Below, one piece after another: positions 44,254 through 53,335 of a stretch of 64,000 bases of DNA. The stretch spans positions 372,001 to 436,000 of the forward strand of contig NZ_BDUD01000001.1 of the NCBI RefSeq assembly GCF_003113895.1, written 5' to 3'. The notes beneath the pieces are model-generated. The model saw nothing but the letters and a program-made list of their open reading frames with translations. It had not been told where the DNA came from and ran no database searches. Each line of letters begins with the position of its first letter. Position 1 is the stretch's first letter. The translations under genes were made by a program, and so were the position numbers. The DNA comes from Nostoc commune NIES-4072 (lineage in GTDB: Bacteria; Cyanobacteriota; Cyanobacteriia; Cyanobacteriales; Nostocaceae).

Positions 44254-44427
44254 ATGGATTTACAGACTATAAAAGAACGAATTGCCGCAGTTCAAAGCAA
44301 ACGCGAGTATCTGTTAGGTCTACTTGAGCAACCAAATTTGGGAACTTTGAGAGTTGACGTAAATCAGGCTTTGGAAGAACTGGATGAATTAATTGATGAA
44401 TTTAGACGCACCATTCCGGTAGAGTAA
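44254..44427 (+). CDS. Small helical protein of unknown function
   Basis: The 57-residue protein (MDLQTIKERIAAVQSKREYL) is charged and helical, probably a coiled coil to residue 50, ending RRTIPVE. AGGA about 8 bases before ATG 44254 and a terminator 17 bp after the stop support a real, single gene. The longer frame from 44197 is unlikely. No family is named. Confidence 0.7.
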   Translation: MDLQTIKERIAAVQSKREYLLGLLEQPNLGTLRVDVNQALEELDELIDEFRRTIPVE

Positions 44428-44443
44428 AAATTATCGAAAATTA

Positions 44444-44487
44444 CGTCGGTTTAAGCCTCAACTTCAGGTTAACCCGACGCTTTTTAG
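44444..44487 (+). terminator. Terminator after the small helical gene
   Basis: CGTCGGTTTAAGCCT pairs with AGGTTAACCCGACG with one mismatch, followed by CTTTTTAG. Confidence 0.85.
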
Positions 44488-44556
44488 TATTATCATGTCC
44501 TCAAATCCCCCGAATTGAACTAAGTGTTAGTTGGCGAAGCAACATAGCTGTATCAT

Positions 44557-44973
44557 TTATCCTGCAACGGAACCATCTCCTGCACGCTGACCTAACTGCC
44601 TAACTAAAGCAATGAGTTCCTTTGTAGGTACATCTTTCTTGCAAACATCATCAAAGCTAGACATTGCCTTTGCCCCCTGGAAATTTACGTCTTCCACTGA
44701 GGAGTAAGCAAGGATCTGGGTGTTCGGAGATATAGCTTTAATGTGACTAGACGCACTCCAGCCATCCATAACTGGCATCTGTAAATCTAGAACAATTACG
44801 TCAGGATGGCAACGTTTAACCATTTCTATAGCTTCTTCACCATTACTGGCTAAACCTACTACTTGAATATTTTCCTGGCAAGAAAAAACTAATTGTAAGG
44901 TTAAACGAGTCAGTTCGTGGTCATCAACTACTAGAACACGCAAGGTAGAAAGCTCACAGGATAACATTAACAT
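44557..44973 (-). CDS. Single-domain response regulator
   Basis: The 138-residue protein is a receiver only: LRVLVVDDHELTR near 11-23, phosphoacceptor in DVIVLDLQMPVMDGW (about D57), AYSS as the Thr/Ser position and KKD near 110 as the Lys. It has no output domain, so it works by protein contact. NarL-like receiver sequence suggests loss of an HTH or a phosphorelay intermediate. No kinase is adjacent, and partners are unknown. Confidence 0.88.
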   Translation of the reverse strand: MLMLSCELSTLRVLVVDDHELTRLTLQLVFSCQENIQVVGLASNGEEAIEMVKRCHPDVIVLDLQMPVMDGWSASSHIKAISPNTQILAYSSVEDVNFQGAKAMSSFDDVCKKDVPTKELIALVRQLGQRAGDGSVAG

Positions 44974-45161
44974 TAAGGGAAAGACGAAATTATTTCAGAA
45001 CAGCCTCTCTAGTTTATGGGAACAAATGCCAGCACTAACTCTATCCTATGGTTGAATAACTTGTGTGAACCCATGACAAACAATTTAGATAACTTCTCAA
45101 AAAAATCAAGTTTTCTAAAAAACTAAGTTGAGCTAGTTGTCAAGGTAGAAGTAACTTATTT

Positions 45162-47342
45162 TTAATCAATCAGGTTTGAGGCTACACCACTTGAGCGTAA
45201 TGCCATATTCATAAGAATTTTTTGTGAATTAGCTTCTGGAGAATCATCATAAGGACGCCGTTGAATGTAAGTGCCATCGGCTTGTAATTCCCAAGCTTGG
45301 CGATTATCTGCGAGCATAATTCCCATAATTTCTTGCAAATCTTTGGCAATATCTGGGTCTTTGACTGGGGTAATTACTTCCACTCGGCGATCTAAATTAC
45401 GGCGCATCCAGTCGGCACTGCCGATATAGATTTCTTCCTGTGTATTGTTGTGAAAATAATAAATCCGAGAGTGTTCTAAAAAGCGACCGACAATGCTGAT
45501 TATGCGAATGTTTTCACTAATGTCTTTGAGTCCTGGACGCAAACAGCAAACGCCCCTGATAATTAAGTCGATTTGCACTCCAGCGCGAGAAGCTTCATAT
45601 AAAGTGGCGATAATTTGCGGATCGACTAAAGAATTCATTTTGGCAACAATGCGTCCAGAAAATCCATTTTGAACATTTTCGATTTCGCGGTGAATTAGTG
45701 CCAAAAAGCGATCGCGCATATTCACAGGTGCAACCAGCAACTCTCGATAAGACTTTTGCAGGGAGTATCCGGTCAAGAAATTAAATAAATCTGTGATATC
45801 AGCACCTAATTCTTCACGGCAACTAAATAATCCCAAATCTGTATACAGTCGTGCCGTTTTGGGGTTATAATTACCAGTGCCAATATGCACGTAGCGGCGT
45901 ATCCGGTCTTTTTCGCGCCGTACCACCATGACGGTTTTACTGTGGGTTTTCAGTCCCACTAAACCATAGACAACATGAACCCCTACTCTTTCCAGTCGTT
46001 TTGCCCAGTAAATATTATTCTCCTCATCAAATCGCGCCTTTAATTCCACCAGTACGGATATCTGTTTGCCATTTTCGGCGGCGGCAATTAAGGCGTTGAC
46101 AATAGGCGAGTCACCAGAAGTCCGGTAAAGGGTCATTTTGATGGCTAAAACATTCGGATCGTAGGCAGCATGGGTAATAAAGCGCACCACTGTAGCCGAA
46201 AAGGATTGATAGGGATGGTGTACTAGCAAATCCTTTTCCCGAATTACAGCAAAAAAGTCTTTTCCTTCGTCCGTCTCCAGCCCATCTGGATCTAAATTCG
46301 GTTCTCTGAGCCTTTGCAAACGTAATGGTACAACAGATTGGCGTGGTGGATCTTTAAATTCTGGCAATGGCAAGGACATAAAATACATCAAATCCCGCAG
46401 TCCCAAAAGACCATCTACTTCGTAGAGATCGCTTTCTGTTAATTCCAAATCATGCAATAATCGCGATCGCACTATTTCAGGAGTCTGGGATTGAAGTTCT
46501 AACCGGACTGGACTTCCGCCCAAGCGCCGTTTTCGCAATTCCTGTTCGATCGCTAACAATAAATCATCTGCTTCATCTTCTTCTAAGACCAAATCGGCAT
46601 CACGGGTAATGCGGAACGGATGATATTCTTGAATGTTCATCCCTGGAAATAGAGATTCCAAGTTATGAGCGATCGCTTGTTCTAAAGGTACACCAGTCCA
46701 GTGGGCAGGTTTATCGTTTTTCTGATCTCCCAACTCCGGCGGTATCGGTAAAAATCGGGGGAGAACACTGGGGACTTTAACTCTGGCAAAGAATTCTTCT
46801 TCGGTGTCTGGGTTTTTGACCACAACAGCCAGATTCAGACTGAGATTAGAAATAAAAGGAAACGGATGGCTAGGATCAACAGCCAGAGGAGTCAAAACTG
46901 GAAAGACTTGTTCCTCAAAATAACTGTTGAGATGAGTCCGTTGTTTTTGATTCAAATCTATGTAATCCAGAATATGGATGCCATGATTTACTAGTAGAAG
47001 ACGAAGTACTTGCTCAAAATGTTGATGCTCTTTCTTTACAAGAGGAGTGAGGGTAGACCTAATATCGTCTAACTGTTGTTGTGGTGTCCGACCATCAGGA
47101 GTCAACAGGCTAACTTTTGCTTCTACTTGTTGCTTTAAACCAGCAACCCGCACCATGAAAAACTCATCCAAATTAGAGTTGAAAATTCCCAAAAACTTTA
47201 AGCGTTCCAGAAGGGGTGTGCGATCGTCACAGGCTTCCTGTAATACCCTGGCATTAAATTCTAGCCAGCTTAACTCTCGGTTAAGATAATATTGTGGATC
47301 GTTCAAATTGATGGGATTGGCGCTTTTCTTCGATTTTGCCAT
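45162..47342 (-). CDS. ppk1: Polyphosphate kinase 1
   Basis: The 726-residue enzyme reversibly makes polyphosphate from ATP. The N-terminal domain starts NLNDPQYYLNRELSWLEFN. The C-terminal phospholipase-D-like domains hold the phospho-histidine region LVGLKTHSKTVMVVRRE and HIGTGNYNPKTARLYTDLGL, with IYIGSADWMRRNLDRRVEVI near the end. ATG 47342 (MAKSKK) is used; 24 upstream codons from 47414 are not family-like. It is probably cytoplasmic and monocistronic, next to but separate from the usher gene. Confidence 0.95.
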   Translation of the reverse strand: MAKSKKSANPINLNDPQYYLNRELSWLEFNARVLQEACDDRTPLLERLKFLGIFNSNLDEFFMVRVAGLKQQVEAKVSLLTPDGRTPQQQLDDIRSTLTPLVKKEHQHFEQVLRLLLVNHGIHILDYIDLNQKQRTHLNSYFEEQVFPVLTPLAVDPSHPFPFISNLSLNLAVVVKNPDTEEEFFARVKVPSVLPRFLPIPPELGDQKNDKPAHWTGVPLEQAIAHNLESLFPGMNIQEYHPFRITRDADLVLEEDEADDLLLAIEQELRKRRLGGSPVRLELQSQTPEIVRSRLLHDLELTESDLYEVDGLLGLRDLMYFMSLPLPEFKDPPRQSVVPLRLQRLREPNLDPDGLETDEGKDFFAVIREKDLLVHHPYQSFSATVVRFITHAAYDPNVLAIKMTLYRTSGDSPIVNALIAAAENGKQISVLVELKARFDEENNIYWAKRLERVGVHVVYGLVGLKTHSKTVMVVRREKDRIRRYVHIGTGNYNPKTARLYTDLGLFSCREELGADITDLFNFLTGYSLQKSYRELLVAPVNMRDRFLALIHREIENVQNGFSGRIVAKMNSLVDPQIIATLYEASRAGVQIDLIIRGVCCLRPGLKDISENIRIISIVGRFLEHSRIYYFHNNTQEEIYIGSADWMRRNLDRRVEVITPVKDPDIAKDLQEIMGIMLADNRQAWELQADGTYIQRRPYDDSPEANSQKILMNMALRSSGVASNLID

Positions 47343-47466
47343 AACGATCTTAGGGTAGCCAGATGTAGCCCATACACATGGAGAACAATACACATAGTAA
47401 ATTAAATCGGGCATCCAAGTGAAGCGCTTTGTCCCTAATTGTCGGTTTTAGAAAAATCCTAAAAAG

Positions 47467-50400
47467 TTATTTTTCTTGAGTTTCTTTTTTCTCCTGAGTT
47501 TCTTTAGCAGCTGTGGCAATGGGTAATTGCAGATTTTGGTCGTAGACAAACTCTTTACTAATTGCTACTTCTAATTTTGGTAAAGTATTGCTGTTGGCGA
47601 TGCCATCTTGAACAGGAACGCGCAATGTATAGTTACCAACGGGAACGGCGTCTAGACGATAAAGACCGAATTCGTCGGTCATGGCTGATACTACTCGTTT
47701 GCCTTGGGCATCAACTAGTTCTACTTCCACATTTGGTATTGGCTGACCTGACACATCAGTAATTCTGCCTGCCATACCATATTCTAATCTAACGGGAAAA
47801 TCTAATTGAGTCACAGCTGCACCTGCTACTTCCGCAACTATAGAAGTTTTCTGCACAGCAACTTCAATTGGTAATTCGTCTGGATCTAGTGCAATTACAT
47901 AGACACCTTCTCGCAAGTTACCAATAAAGAAATTACCTTGAGCGTCTATTTGAGCTGTACCGACACTGCGGCCATGGTTATCGTAAACATTGATAGTACC
48001 GCCACCAAGGTCTGTACCCTTCCTGCCACCTTGAACAACCATTCGTCCAGCGATCGCTCCTCTGTCTTTGGTAACTGAGCTATATTCAGCCGGCGACACT
48101 CTACCGCCAGCAAATGATAAATCTGATACTAAGGATATGGTCAGGCGATCGTCCCCAATGCCACCAAGAATGTTTCTATTCCTAGAGGGGATGCCTTGAT
48201 AATCAATTGAGGCGAACAATCCTGGTACTATCCGCATACTAGCGCCTACAACAGGCCCAAATTCTCCATCCCTATATCCTAGTCCTAACCGCCAACTCAG
48301 ACCTGAAATGCTAGGAGAGTTATAATTTAGTCCTACAGTGTAACGAGTAGCTAAATCACCACCAGATTCAGTCCCGAAGGATAGTAGATAATTACTGCTC
48401 AGGTTATAGCCAAAATCTGTTGTATAAACATCACCAAAAGAGTTAAAAGATAGTCTGCTTTTTTTTGTTGGTTGGTAGAAGGCGTTGAATGAATAGTTGC
48501 CAAGATAATCTGGTGTACCTCTAAAAGACAAGTTAGACAATGGGCGGAATGAGAAAGTCGGCAGAATGTAATTACTTGAATCACTTTGGTTTTGGTAACT
48601 GCGGGCAATAAAGCCTAGACTAAGGTTGTTACTGAATTTATATCTGATATCGAGAGCATTGTTCTTGCGATCGCGTGATTGATCGTTGCTGCTAAAATAG
48701 CCTGTTGGATATAATTCCGAAATTCCCAAAATTTGAACCCGATCCAACTGAATATCCAAATTAGCCGCATAACCTAACTCACCATTAGAAGTACCAGCAT
48801 TCGCTGATAAAATTACAGGATTTGCCAAACGCCAAGCAAAACCTGCCTGCGCTTGTGTACTATCAGCTAATAATTGTGCAGAGCTTTCTAACGTTAAATT
48901 ATTAGAAATACCCTGACGTATTTGATAAAATCCAGCTAATTTGCCTGATTGAGTCGAAGGAAAATCATCTAATAAATTATTTTGGATATAGTTACCAGTT
49001 AATCCTATACCGGCTAGCTGCACATTACCGCCGGCTGGTAACAATAAATCTGAAGCATTCAGTCTTAAAGAACGAATTTCTGTAGGTACGCTGAAATTAT
49101 TGCGGTCAAATACAAACAGTTCAATTTCATTACTTTGACCAGTGGGCAAATTGACATCAGCAAAGTCGTATTCTCCACTTAGTCCTACTTGCTGTTGAGC
49201 AATCACTGCGCCGCTAACTCTCAATTGGACAAAACTTGCTGGAGGGACAACACCCCGAAATGTTTGTACTGGCTGAGAACGTCTGGGTAAAAGCTCAGTT
49301 GCAGTATAATTTGTATTAAACCTATCGACAGGTAGATTAGTATAACCAATCTGCGCTCCCGTTAAATTGAGACCAGTAGCTAAAGGATTTAACCCAATTT
49401 GTTGGCGACCTATTTGATAAAGCAGTCGCCCTGAGCGTTTAAAGTAAAAATATTCACTTAGTTCGGGCTGCTTAACAAAATCATTCTCTAAACGTAATCG
49501 CCACGCTCCACCTCCCAAACGCCCACCCAAAAGAGAAGAACTACGCCAGTTTGTATTACCAGAATTACTGTAATAATTTAACTCTTGTCGGAAAGTAGAT
49601 AAACCACTGCTAGGAGGTCTAACTTCAGGCTTGAGGTCAATTGCTTGATTTTTAGATTCTCCACTACCTCTGCGCCAAGGTAAATCAACATTCAAAGCTA
49701 AATCTGAAGTTTTTAGCTCTATCTCAGTAAGTAATTTCTCTTTTAAGAAGGTATCACGAATATAAGTAATACCATTAATTTTTTTTAAGTCTGACTCTGT
49801 AGCAGTTACTACACCTAAAGGTGTTTTTAGTTGGGTTTTGCCACCATCAATATTTTCAACCGTAAATCCAGCAATTTGGGCAAAATCAGACAGTGGAATT
49901 AATAACTTTCCTCCATCTGGAATAATTTCTAAACTCCCAACTTCCTGTCCATTAATGAATACTCCCAACAATAAACTTTTAGCTTCAGCTAAGATATTAT
50001 TAATAGGAAAGCTAGGAGTAGGATTATTCTGATTTGTTGAAGTTTTTAAAGCATCACTGCTAGGAGGATATGGAATAATTACATTGTTAATATTTTGTTC
50101 TTTATCAGGAGAAATCGATTTTTTTACATCATTATTTTGAACAGTCTGTTTGATATTTCTTAGAGTACTTTTGATGTCACTAATATCTGAATCCTGGAAG
50201 GCTGGTGAGGGTGTGATACTTTGAGCCACAACCTGTTGACTAAGTTGCTTGGTGTCAAAATCTAAAGTATTTTCAGTAGTTATGTTACTAGCTGTAATTT
50301 TTTCATTGTTTACCTTGCAAGAATGCTGTGGTTTATATGTGGAAAACTCAGGTGGTAATGTTTCTGGTGGTGAAGGAGTTGCAATTGCTCCGGCAAATGC

Positions 50401-50505
50401 TTTATGTTCTTGACTAACGCGGGTATCTAACTGCGTTTTACAAGAACCATTCTCTGACTGTATAATTGTAATTGGTGGGGGAGATGCTGAAGGTTGGTAG
50501 AGCAT
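47467..50505 (-). CDS. Outer-membrane usher-like protein with C-terminal repeat domains
   Basis: The 1012-residue protein resembles FimD/CsuD ushers. It has an N-domain (about 175-275: LLLGVFINGQEVGSLEIIPD; LALNVDLPWRRG), a long beta-barrel part and a plug-like FVQLRVSGAVIAQQQVGLSG near 425. Two carboxypeptidase-regulatory-like domains close it (about 815-1000: GAIAGRMVVQGG; YGMAGRITDVSGQPIPN). The first 170 residues are low-complexity, and ATG 50505 gives no signal peptide. The upstream frame (FLRRLPIQICVLQF) looks like one but has no start codon. It lies in the same strand block as chaperone and subunits. Confidence 0.82.
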   Translation of the reverse strand: MLYQPSASPPPITIIQSENGSCKTQLDTRVSQEHKAFAGAIATPSPPETLPPEFSTYKPQHSCKVNNEKITASNITTENTLDFDTKQLSQQVVAQSITPSPAFQDSDISDIKSTLRNIKQTVQNNDVKKSISPDKEQNINNVIIPYPPSSDALKTSTNQNNPTPSFPINNILAEAKSLLLGVFINGQEVGSLEIIPDGGKLLIPLSDFAQIAGFTVENIDGGKTQLKTPLGVVTATESDLKKINGITYIRDTFLKEKLLTEIELKTSDLALNVDLPWRRGSGESKNQAIDLKPEVRPPSSGLSTFRQELNYYSNSGNTNWRSSSLLGGRLGGGAWRLRLENDFVKQPELSEYFYFKRSGRLLYQIGRQQIGLNPLATGLNLTGAQIGYTNLPVDRFNTNYTATELLPRRSQPVQTFRGVVPPASFVQLRVSGAVIAQQQVGLSGEYDFADVNLPTGQSNEIELFVFDRNNFSVPTEIRSLRLNASDLLLPAGGNVQLAGIGLTGNYIQNNLLDDFPSTQSGKLAGFYQIRQGISNNLTLESSAQLLADSTQAQAGFAWRLANPVILSANAGTSNGELGYAANLDIQLDRVQILGISELYPTGYFSSNDQSRDRKNNALDIRYKFSNNLSLGFIARSYQNQSDSSNYILPTFSFRPLSNLSFRGTPDYLGNYSFNAFYQPTKKSRLSFNSFGDVYTTDFGYNLSSNYLLSFGTESGGDLATRYTVGLNYNSPSISGLSWRLGLGYRDGEFGPVVGASMRIVPGLFASIDYQGIPSRNRNILGGIGDDRLTISLVSDLSFAGGRVSPAEYSSVTKDRGAIAGRMVVQGGRKGTDLGGGTINVYDNHGRSVGTAQIDAQGNFFIGNLREGVYVIALDPDELPIEVAVQKTSIVAEVAGAAVTQLDFPVRLEYGMAGRITDVSGQPIPNVEVELVDAQGKRVVSAMTDEFGLYRLDAVPVGNYTLRVPVQDGIANSNTLPKLEVAISKEFVYDQNLQLPIATAAKETQEKKETQEK

Positions 50506-50715
50506 AAACTGAAGTACACAAATTTGTATGGGTAGCCGAAGAAACTTCCCGGCTACAAATTATCGCTGAGAAAATAAAAAAACTTATTTAGCAAAGCTTT
50601 AGCTTTTGAATTTACAAAAGCTAAAACACATTCAATTTGCACATTTAAATTCCATCAAACTCGTCGAGTTAGAATTTTACCTAGCCCAATTAACGCAATT
50701 TAAATGTGGAATAGT

Positions 50716-51672
50716 TTATCTGCGATGCTGAGGATTTTTGAGAGAATTTCTTAATTTTTGAGAAGCAGGCTGAGTTTGAGTGTTGGTATTATTAGCCAGT
50801 GGAGCATTAATTGGCACTGTAAAAGGGATGTTTTTTTTAATAGCTACACCATTGAGTTCCCCATTTATATCCAAGACATAATTACCAGGGGATAGTTTTT
50901 TGGTGATTGGTAATAATACTTGACGACGGCTAGCAGGTAAAACTGGTGTTGCAGGTAAAAATCCTGCATCAGCTACAGGTTCGTTAACTTTTGCTCCTGG
51001 CTTATCTAAATTAGCTATGGGTTTTGTCGCTTCTGCACCTGGATATTTAGCAGCTGGCCAAATAGCATATTGGCCATTGAGTCTGACAGATGCGTTACCC
51101 TGACTAGAAATATCAAAAACAGCATTCAGGGTATCTTTTTTAGTGTCTACCTTGACAGCATTTAACACACCAATTCTCTTGATATCGCCTACATATCCGT
51201 AAATTGCAACTCCTACCTTAGCAACTATATCTACACCCTTAGAGGCTGGATTCTGTTTTGCAACTTCTTCAATATAAAGAACTGCTCTGTGTTCACCTGC
51301 TTGGGGCTTTACTCTAGGACGAATAGTAAAACGAATTGTTTGAGCGCCCCCTGGTGGAACTATAAATTTAGAAGGAGTGAAAACAATCCACTGTTCTAAT
51401 GATTGTTCTTGGGGAGAAACTGCTTGCAGTTGATTCTGTTCATTCATTACCCATGATTGAACAGAAATTTTCAGTTCCACGGGCTTAGAGTCTAAGTTCA
51501 AAACCCGAATCGATTGAGAACGGGTTGTGTTTTTACTCATATCTATGTGAAATCTGGGAGGCGTAACACCAATATTGATGGCTTTTGCTGGAACTATACC
51601 CAGAGCTAACGACCCAATTAAACCTAAAACAATACCTGTAGATTTTTTGAACAATGGAATAAAATAATTCAT
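50716..51672 (-). CDS. PapD-like periplasmic fimbrial chaperone
   Basis: The 318-residue protein has a signal peptide cut after PAKA (about residue 31) and an immunoglobulin-like chaperone domain. INIGVTPPRFHIDMS, RSQSIRVLNLDSKPVELKIS and FIVPPGGAQTIRFTIRPR match the G1/F1 region of pilus chaperones. The second domain (about 150-300) is longer than usual with proline-rich inserts and a GNYVLDINGEL strand. It probably holds subunits by donor-strand complementation before the usher. ATG 51672 is used; GTG 51684 is possible. Confidence 0.82.
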   Translation of the reverse strand: MNYFIPLFKKSTGIVLGLIGSLALGIVPAKAINIGVTPPRFHIDMSKNTTRSQSIRVLNLDSKPVELKISVQSWVMNEQNQLQAVSPQEQSLEQWIVFTPSKFIVPPGGAQTIRFTIRPRVKPQAGEHRAVLYIEEVAKQNPASKGVDIVAKVGVAIYGYVGDIKRIGVLNAVKVDTKKDTLNAVFDISSQGNASVRLNGQYAIWPAAKYPGAEATKPIANLDKPGAKVNEPVADAGFLPATPVLPASRRQVLLPITKKLSPGNYVLDINGELNGVAIKKNIPFTVPINAPLANNTNTQTQPASQKLRNSLKNPQHRR

Positions 51673-51721
51673 TTTAGTACACACCGCAAAATCACTAATT
51701 TTTTATGTCAATAGCAGTTCG

Positions 51722-52276
51722 CTAACGCTGGTCTACCCTAACTATCAGTTCTCCAGAATACGTACCAGCTAATTGATTATTTGAAAGATTCATTTTCAAT
51801 CGCACTCCCCCTTGCACCAAAGCCGTCTTGGTGTTGGGGTCACGAGAAATCTCCACAATAGATAGTGGTTCTAACACAACGGTAAGGGCAGAGTCAGAAC
51901 GCAATTGGTTGCTAACTGCATTGTTAGCGCCATTTTGAGCTTGTAGTTCATAGGTTGCGTAGAGCAAACCTACTTGCTCTATGGGTACTCGCATTTGCCA
52001 AATACCTGGTAATTCACGAGTAATGAAGGTATTAAATCGGGGTGGGCTTAATAAATCTCCCTGAGCAACCGATTCGCTGGATATTGCTGGAGCAATCTCT
52101 GATTGTTGTATTGGAGGTATCTTTATTGTTTGGGGAGTGGCTAATCTGTTAATTTCTGTGGGTTCAGGACGAGATATAAATTGTGCCGGAGAACTGGCTG
52201 GCCATACTATCCCTAAGACTACGCCTAAACAAGTGACAAGGTAGCTTTGGTAGCTAACAATTTTATTTGGCAACAT
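51722..52276 (-). CDS. Secreted protein, probable minor fimbrial subunit
   Basis: The 184-residue protein has a signal peptide (about 1-31, SSPAQ) and a beta-rich domain after residue 85. It ends LAGTYSGELIVRVDQR, which matches the closing strand of the subunit at 52604 (SAGTYTGLVNVQVDAP). A ring of polar residues precedes it. I infer a second subunit or adaptor. The gap to the chaperone gene is 49 bp. It is not a family I can name. Confidence 0.68.
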   Translation of the reverse strand: MLPNKIVSYQSYLVTCLGVVLGIVWPASSPAQFISRPEPTEINRLATPQTIKIPPIQQSEIAPAISSESVAQGDLLSPPRFNTFITRELPGIWQMRVPIEQVGLLYATYELQAQNGANNAVSNQLRSDSALTVVLEPLSIVEISRDPNTKTALVQGGVRLKMNLSNNQLAGTYSGELIVRVDQR

Positions 52277-52388
52277 ATCACTGAAATGCTAAGATTAATG
52301 TAGATATATTCCCTGTATTCCACTTCCGAAGCTTGACTACTGAAAAACCTATCCATAGGTTGTTACTAGCTTCTAGTAGTGAAAAAAA

Positions 52389-52512
52389 TGGTTCAGTTAT
52401 AATCCTCCATTGAGTGGGGTTTCTCTAAACAAGGATAATCTGGCAAGAAAATTCAGCCTCTAGTTGAAGAGGATTAGAGAAAATGCAGAAAGCAAATCAG
52501 TTTACTGAACCA
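52389..52512 (-). terminator. Structured intercistronic terminator or attenuator
   Basis: On the minus strand, TGGTTCAGT (from 52512) pairs with ACTGAACCA (to 52389) and is followed by TTTTTTT. An inner hairpin CCTC/GAGG is at 52458-52473. It lies between the putative major subunit gene and the rest of the locus, a common position for lowering downstream expression. Confidence 0.55.
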
Positions 52513-52603
52513 TATTAAGAGGTAGGAAGAAAATCTACTTTTTACTTACAAGATAGGAAGTAGATATTTCCTTCCATTACCAAACAGGCTAGACTCAAGT
52601 AGT

Positions 52604-53185
52604 CTATGGTGCGTCTACCTGCACGTTAACTAAACCAGTATATGTTCCAGCTGATGTAGTACTACTAGGTGTAATATCTAAGCTAATATTACCTACATAG
52701 GGAATGGTTAATCCAGGGGCTGCTTGGTTAGATACATTAGTACCAGCAGTCACTGCAACTGGTAGAGTACCAGCAGCATTTGCGAAAGTGCCAGGTATCG
52801 ATACAGAGACGTTTATGCCGCCAGTAGCGCCAGTACGTGGGCTATTTGACCAAACAGCATAAGCAGTGTTAATAGGCTTAGTAATAGCGGAACCCACCGT
52901 AAATGGTGATGATTGGTCAAGAGTAGATCCAGCTGACTGGTTTGAACCAATATAGGCATCTGTTGTACCTACTTGGCTTAGTGCAACACCAGTGAAATCT
53001 GCCGGAGTAAGGGCTAAAGTAGCACTTGTGATAGTCCGTAAGTACAGAATTTCTGGGACTGTAACATCGACACTGATATTTTGGTTTGGCCCTGGGACAA
53101 TCTGAGCATGAGCAGGGGCTGATACAAGAGCGCTGACTAAAACAGATGCACTAGCGGCAACAATAGCTAAAAATTTGTTCTTCAT
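52604..53185 (-). CDS. Putative major fimbrial subunit (spore coat U-like)
   Basis: The 193-residue protein has a clear signal peptide (cut after APAHA, about 27) and a beta-sandwich-like mature part. NISVDVTVPEILYLRT starts it, and LDITPSSTTSAGTYTGLVNV near 172-191 closes it like a SpoU/CsuA-type pilin strand. It has no cysteines, unlike Csu subunits. It is first in the minus-strand fimbrial block and separated by a hairpin region from the second subunit gene, as expected for the most abundant subunit. Confidence 0.7.
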   Translation of the reverse strand: MKNKFLAIVAASASVLVSALVSAPAHAQIVPGPNQNISVDVTVPEILYLRTITSATLALTPADFTGVALSQVGTTDAYIGSNQSAGSTLDQSSPFTVGSAITKPINTAYAVWSNSPRTGATGGINVSVSIPGTFANAAGTLPVAVTAGTNVSNQAAPGLTIPYVGNISLDITPSSTTSAGTYTGLVNVQVDAP

Positions 53186-53335
53186 ATTGGAAAATTCTCC
53201 CTATTCTTGGTATTTGTGTTGATTTGTGTTGACTATTAGCAAATTTCGTAAACTGAATGCAGCAAATAATTTTTGCTTAGATTGACTGGTATTACCTGAA
53301 ATATTTTTTTCGTGTTTTTAGCAATCACCTCCTAT

